Positions 60,317-64,000 of a DNA stretch of 64,000 nt are shown here, in pieces. Source of the stretch: Azospirillum rugosum (GTDB taxonomy: Bacteria; Pseudomonadota; Alphaproteobacteria; Azospirillales; Azospirillaceae); the NCBI RefSeq assembly GCF_017876155.1, contig NZ_JAGINP010000033.1, forward strand, positions 1 to 64,000, given 5' to 3'. A program made the translations under genes and the position numbers. Position 1 is the stretch's first letter, and every line of letters starts with the position of its first letter. The notes beneath the pieces were generated by a model. That model ran no database searches and was not told where the DNA came from. It saw only the letters and a program-made list of their open reading frames with translations.

Positions 60317-60625
60317 AACAGAAAGCTCCTCGGCTGGTTTGATACGCGCCCAACCGGGAAACGCCGCAAAAGTTCCTGCCCTGGAAATTCCTTTTTGATC
60401 TTGGGCCGTCGCTTCACGAAACGATCATATTTCTAGCATTCTCGCGCATTTATGCTGTTCTGCTTTGTTACGAAGAGGATGCCGGGATGGATCACCATGC
60501 GCCGAAAAAATGTTCATCGGCGCCGCGGCCCCGCCTTGCTCCATCGAAAGCGCCGAAAAATGTCGGGTGACTCCCGCGGCCGGATCGCCTATCACACGGA
60601 CAGGCTTCCGAACGGATGATGTCCC
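60317..60625. other. Promoter region between divergent DUF892 and lipoprotein genes
   Basis: About 300 bases without a supported gene. A GGAAATTCC-like stretch and AT-rich sequence near 60420-60470 may hold promoter elements for the stress-type DUF892 gene; no clear consensus can be picked. Confidence 0.35.
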
Positions 60626-61423
60626 TTGACACGCACACGCACGTTTGGCCTGTCCGCCGTCGTCCTCGCCGGTTTTCTCGCAGGCTGCACCCCGAACTAC
60701 TCCCCGAACACCTACGCCGCCACCGCCACCCAGCAGGCGAACAAGGTGGAGCGCGCGGTCGTGATCGGATTCCGCGAGGTCAAGATCAGCACCAACGGCA
60801 CCGTGGGCGCGGTCACCGGCGGGGCGGCCGGCGGCGTGCTCGGGTCGCAGTCGGGCGCCATCGGCATGAACGCGGCGCTGGGCGCGGTCACCGGCACGGC
60901 CATCGGCGGCCTGCTCGGCACCTCGATCGAGCATGTGACCGGCGACACCACCGGCTGGGAATACATCGTCCGCAAGCCGGACGGCGAGCTTCTGTCGCTG
61001 ACCCAGAAGGAAGAGAGGCCGCTGGCCGTGGGCCAGAAGGTGCTGGTCATCACCGGCAGCCAAGCCCGCATCATCCCGGACTACGCGACGGAGAACGAGC
61101 CGGCAGTCGCCAAGGACAAGCCCAAGGCCGAGGAGCCGGCGAAAGCCGAAGACCCGAAGCCCGAGGAGAAGAAGCCCGACGCGGCGGTCGAGTCCGGGGC
61201 GGCCGAAGCCAAGGCCGTCGAGGCGAAGGAGCTTCCGCCCGCCGCCACGCCGGCGCCCGCCACCGTGGCCGATCCTGCTCCCGCGACGGAACCTGCGGTC
61301 AAGGGCGGCCCTATCTCCATCGCGCCGCCCGCCGCGCCCGCACCGGCGGCCGACGCGGCCCCCGTCCAGGCTCAGCCGACCACCAGCACCGCCGCGACCA
61401 GCGCTCCCAGCGCCGGCATGTAA
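60626..61423 (+). CDS. SlyB/Pcp-like glycine-zipper lipoprotein
   Basis: 265 residues from a TTG at 60626. Lipobox: LSAVVLAGFLAGCTPNYSPN. A glycine-zipper region (VGAVTGGAAGGVLGSQSGAI, GAVTGTAIGGLLGTS) matches the '17 kDa surface antigen/SlyB' family, followed by EYIVRKPDGELLSLTQKEE typical of SlyB. The C-terminal 100 residues are a low-complexity A/P/E/K tail. It is probably an outer-membrane lipoprotein that stabilises the envelope. The TTG start is uncertain. Confidence 0.85.
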   Translation: MTRTRTFGLSAVVLAGFLAGCTPNYSPNTYAATATQQANKVERAVVIGFREVKISTNGTVGAVTGGAAGGVLGSQSGAIGMNAALGAVTGTAIGGLLGTSIEHVTGDTTGWEYIVRKPDGELLSLTQKEERPLAVGQKVLVITGSQARIIPDYATENEPAVAKDKPKAEEPAKAEDPKPEEKKPDAAVESGAAEAKAVEAKELPPAATPAPATVADPAPATEPAVKGGPISIAPPAAPAPAADAAPVQAQPTTSTAATSAPSAGM

Positions 61424-61554
61424 GGAAGGCGGAACCGCCAGGGCCGCGGTTCCGGCACCGCGGGGGCGCCCTCGCCTCCGCCCTTTCCGCCGCTGGCGGG
61501 GTCCATCCGCCCGGCCTCCAGCACCACCGTTGTCATCGCGTCGAACACGCCCAT
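61372..61554 (-). CDS. Small membrane protein, antisense-overlapping the lipoprotein end
   Basis: 60 residues from ATG 61552-61554, preceded by AAGGAGGG eight bases upstream, a very strong site. The sequence ends FRLPYMPALGALVAAVLVVG, a plausible membrane helix. Its 3' end overlaps the convergent lipoprotein gene by 52 bases. The charged, glycine-rich middle is typical of small membrane proteins. Function unknown. Confidence 0.5.
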   Translation of the reverse strand: MGVFDAMTTVVLEAGRMDPASGGKGGGEGAPAVPEPRPWRFRLPYMPALGALVAAVLVVG

Positions 61555-61716
61555 GGCCGCAGCCCTCCTTGTGTCGGGGGGTACCGTGCGCCCGCGCGGA
61601 AAATCTTGGAAACGAATAGGTTTTATGAGGATCATCACAGACTGTGATGGTCATTTCCCGCGTTGAACATTCCCTGCGTTGATCCTGGCGCATCCCTCTG
61701 CTTCAATGGCGCGACC

Positions 61717-62604
61717 ATGCCGGCCAACCTCGACACCGACCTCCTGCGCGCTTTCGTCGCCGTCGCCGACGCGCGCAGCTTCACCCGTGCCGGCGACGCG
61801 CTGGGCCGCACCCAGGCCGCCGTCAGCCAGCAGGTCCGCCGGCTGGAGGAGGTCGTCGGCAAGCGCGTGTTCCAGCGCGACACCAAGAGCGTCAGCCTGA
61901 CCGGGGAGGGCGAGCTTCTGCTGACCTACGCGCGCCGCATGCTGACGCTGAACGACGAGGTGATGGCGCTGATGCGCCGCCCCGTCTCCATCGCCAGCGT
62001 GCGCATCGGCTCGCCCGACGACTACGCCACCATGCTGCTGCCCGAGGTGCTGGCCCGCTTCGCCGCCGCCTATCCGGAGGTGACGGTGGAGGTGGTGTGC
62101 GACAACAGCCCCGACCTGGTGGCGGAGATCGAGAAGGGCCGCTACGACCTCGCCCTCGTCACCCGCCACCCCGACACCAAGAGCGGCGAGCTGGTCCGGC
62201 GGGAGCCGGTGGCCTGGGTCGCCCCGCCGCTCAATCCCAACAAAGGCCCCAACAAAGGCGCTATCGAACGGGAGGATCCGCTGCCGCTCGCCCTCTTTCC
62301 CAAGGGCTGCGTGGTGCGCGACCTCGCGGTGGCGACGCTGGAGGAGATCGGGCGCGGCTGGCGGGTCGCCTTCACCAGCAAGAGCGTGGTCGCCGTCCAC
62401 GGCGCCGTGCTGGGCGGGCTGGGTGTGACGGCCATGGAGGCCTGCACCGTGCCGCCGACGCTGCGCCGCCTGACGGAGGCGGACGGTTTCCCCGCCCTGC
62501 CCGACGTGGACATGGCGCTGCACCGCGCCCCCGGCATGGCGGCGAAGCCCGTCCGGCTGCTGGCCGACGCGATCCACGACTTGCTGGGACCCACGGCTCC
62601 GTAG
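61717..62604 (+). CDS. LysR-family transcriptional regulator
   Basis: 295 residues from ATG 61717. N-terminal winged HTH: LLRAFVAVADARSFTRAGDA, LGRTQAAVSQQVRRLEEVVG, KRVFQRDTKSVSLTGEGELL. The C-terminal effector domain starts VRIGSPDDYATMLLPEVLAR and includes VCDNSPDLVAEIEKGRYDLA. A 12-base repeat (CCCAACAAAGGC twice) in the effector domain encodes a small loop. It is divergent from the small membrane protein 61372-61554, which it may control. The ligand is unknown. Confidence 0.93.
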   Translation: MPANLDTDLLRAFVAVADARSFTRAGDALGRTQAAVSQQVRRLEEVVGKRVFQRDTKSVSLTGEGELLLTYARRMLTLNDEVMALMRRPVSIASVRIGSPDDYATMLLPEVLARFAAAYPEVTVEVVCDNSPDLVAEIEKGRYDLALVTRHPDTKSGELVRREPVAWVAPPLNPNKGPNKGAIEREDPLPLALFPKGCVVRDLAVATLEEIGRGWRVAFTSKSVVAVHGAVLGGLGVTAMEACTVPPTLRRLTEADGFPALPDVDMALHRAPGMAAKPVRLLADAIHDLLGPTAP

Positions 62605-62710
62605 CTCAGCCCGTAACATCGTCATCGGCGGCGGCCGTCCGCTCATCGTCCGGTTGCCCGCGCGCGGCGCGCCGATGCACAATGGGTGGTCACCCGAAGG
62701 GCTAACCACC

Positions 62711-63664
62711 ATGAAGAAGCGTTCCGGCACCGCCCAGCGCGCCCGCTCGTCAGGCCTGAAGGCCGTCGCGCTGCACCTGATCCTCGCCACGGCCACCCTA
62801 TGGTTCGCGCCGGGCGCCATGGCGCAGAGCCCGGTCGCCATCGGCGCCCCCCTGACCGGCGAGGTGGTGCTGAACCGCGACATCGAGGTGCGCATCGGCC
62901 CGAACGAGGACGCCCGCATCGTCATGACGCTGTCGCGCGGCAAGGCGCTGAACGCGCTCGGCACGCCGCGCGGCACCAGCTGGACGGAGGTCGCGATCGG
63001 CGGCCAGCCGATCGGCTATGTCCCGGCCGATTCGCTGGACCCGGCGCTGATGGTGGCGCGGCCGGTCAGCACCGCGGGCGGCGGCGCCCGGGCGGCCAAG
63101 CCGGGCGAACCGGCCGTCCATCACCGCAACGCCGCCGTGGTGCCCCGGGCCTCCTGGGAGATCGCCGCCCAGGTGCCGGCCCAGGGCTATGTGGTCGCCA
63201 CACAGCCCATCGCCGCCACCGAGATCCTGGACAGCAAGAAGCGGCGCGGATTCACCCTGCGCAAGGGCGACGTGCTGGGCGTCATCGACGCGTCCAACGG
63301 CCGCGCGACCCTGTCCATGCCCGGCCGGGCCAAGGCCGTGGCCATGGTGGACGGGCTGGTCGGGGTGGTCGCCCCCTACCCGCTGCCTGGCATGCCACCG
63401 CTGGAGCCCGGGCCGCTCTACGCCGCGCGGCTGGGCGAATATGTCAGCCACGCGGAGGGATTGCGCGCCTGGCAGGAGTTCACGGCCGGCGCCGGGTCGG
63501 CCTACCGCGACCTGCCGCCCATGGTCTGGCCGGTGTTCCGCGGCCCCCGCACCACCTACGACATGGGGCTGGGGCCCTTCACCCGCACCCAGGTGGACAA
63601 CGTTTGCGGAGCCCTGGCCCAGCGCGGGCGCGACTGCTGGGTGATCGAACTCGACACATTCTAA
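62711..63664 (+). CDS. Exported protein with SH3-like domain
   Basis: 317 residues from ATG 62711 with GAAGGG upstream. The signal peptide (LHLILATATLWFAPGAMAQS) is followed by a bacterial SH3-like module (VLNRDIEVRIGPNEDARIVM, TLSRGKALNAL, GQPIGYVPADSLD), then a central beta region and a C-terminal part (AWQEFTAGAGSAYRDLPPMV, DNVCGALAQRGRDCWVIELD) that resembles SPOR-like peptidoglycan-binding domains. It probably binds the cell wall; function unknown. Confidence 0.78.
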   Translation: MKKRSGTAQRARSSGLKAVALHLILATATLWFAPGAMAQSPVAIGAPLTGEVVLNRDIEVRIGPNEDARIVMTLSRGKALNALGTPRGTSWTEVAIGGQPIGYVPADSLDPALMVARPVSTAGGGARAAKPGEPAVHHRNAAVVPRASWEIAAQVPAQGYVVATQPIAATEILDSKKRRGFTLRKGDVLGVIDASNGRATLSMPGRAKAVAMVDGLVGVVAPYPLPGMPPLEPGPLYAARLGEYVSHAEGLRAWQEFTAGAGSAYRDLPPMVWPVFRGPRTTYDMGLGPFTRTQVDNVCGALAQRGRDCWVIELDTF

Positions 63665-63772
63665 AATTCTTAATTCTTTCCGTACAAACTGTATTGAATT
63701 TCGAATTTGCCCGTGTACAGCCTTACCGTGTTAAGCTCCCTGTCTCCCGCCGGTCCTGATCGGGCACCCACC

Positions 63773-64000
63773 ATGACCAACGCCGCCCCAAATCCCCCCG
63801 CTTCCACCGGCGCCGCCCCGGGGGGCGAGGACGACTTCCTCTTCCTGGACGACCAGGATGACGGCGGCGGCGAACGCGAGTCCGCGCCGGTCAGCCCGGC
63901 GAACCGCTGGAAGATGCTGATCGTGGACGACGAGCCGGAGGTGCACTCCATCACCAAGCTCGTCCTGGCCGACTTTTCCTACAAGGGCCGCTCCGCCCAC
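63773..64000 (+). CDS. Response regulator of the DUF3369 type, 5' end
   Basis: The first 76 codons from ATG 63773 are in the window; the gene runs off the edge. An acidic leader (GGEDDFLFLDDQDDGG) is followed by the receiver start RWKMLIVDDEPEVHSITKLV with the acidic DD pocket. The leader plus 'FSYKGR' is typical of DUF3369-containing response regulators that usually carry a C-terminal HD-GYP c-di-GMP phosphodiesterase domain, which lies outside the window. I cannot see the phosphorylated aspartate yet. Confidence 0.75.
   Translation, partial: MTNAAPNPPASTGAAPGGEDDFLFLDDQDDGGGERESAPVSPANRWKMLIVDDEPEVHSITKLVLADFSYKGRSAH

Noticed and set aside
60425..61693. 422-residue minus-strand frame opposite the lipoprotein
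   Set aside because: Glycine/arginine repeats mirror the alanine/proline-rich tail of the real lipoprotein gene.

Overview
The window comes from a GC-rich alphaproteobacterium. An Azospirillum-like member of the Rhodospirillales fits best. This is inferred from the System I cytochrome c maturation operon, the sigma-54 amtB promoter, the glgC-glgA pair, the DUF3369-type response regulator and the overall codon bias. The species cannot be fixed from the sequence alone.

Positions 79-30423 look like one large accessory element. It is bounded by a 58-base inverted repeat (79-136 and 30366-30423). Just inside each end, in mirror-image order, lies a small gene of one family (1413-1649 and 29902-30135) and a nearly identical serine recombinase (2252-2818 and 29156-29716). 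Their upstream regions share a conserved dyad. A third serine recombinase (7913-8590) carries a related upstream site. I find no DDE transposase or intact tyrosine integrase.

The cargo is mostly unrecognised and falls into blocks. Block (a), 3.6-10.3 kb: small secreted or membrane proteins, an HTH protein with an L7/L12-like segment, a T5orf172-type (GIY-YIG-related) protein with a zinc-ribbon partner, a lipoprotein and a SEC-C protein. Block (b), 10.3-15.9 kb: a RecD2-like helicase divergent from an overlapping trio (PD-(D/E)XK nuclease, beta-CASP/RNase J-like metallo-beta-lactamase, second PD-(D/E)XK nuclease). This is the best candidate for an undescribed defence or DNA-processing system. 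Block (c), 17.0-20.4 kb: a coiled-coil winged-helix protein, a phage-type adenine methyltransferase and small acidic or coiled-coil proteins. Block (d), 20.5-26.2 kb: an unusually large flagellin followed by a run of exported proteins and a DUF4126 membrane protein. Block (e), 26.4-28.8 kb: an XRE regulator divergent from a CX5R phosphatase-like protein, plus unknown small genes and remnants.

From about 30.4 kb the sequence is ordinary, denser and more GC-rich chromosome. It starts with a ParDE-like toxin-antitoxin pair and a polar amino-acid ABC transporter (two permeases, a binding protein and an ATPase). Next come two tandem AspT/YidE-type transporters and the cytochrome c maturation genes ccmABCDEFGHI, which a minus-strand VapBC-like pair splits between ccmB and ccmC. 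These are followed by an HWE/HisKA_2 sensor kinase, a DMT exporter, a DUF1232 protein, a rhodanese, a VOC protein and amtB. The last part holds glgC, glgA, a MITE-like palindromic element, lepA, a colicin-E3-like RNase/toxin-antitoxin locus and a DUF892 protein. It ends with a glycine-zipper lipoprotein, a LysR regulator, an SH3-like periplasmic protein and the first 76 codons of a response regulator.
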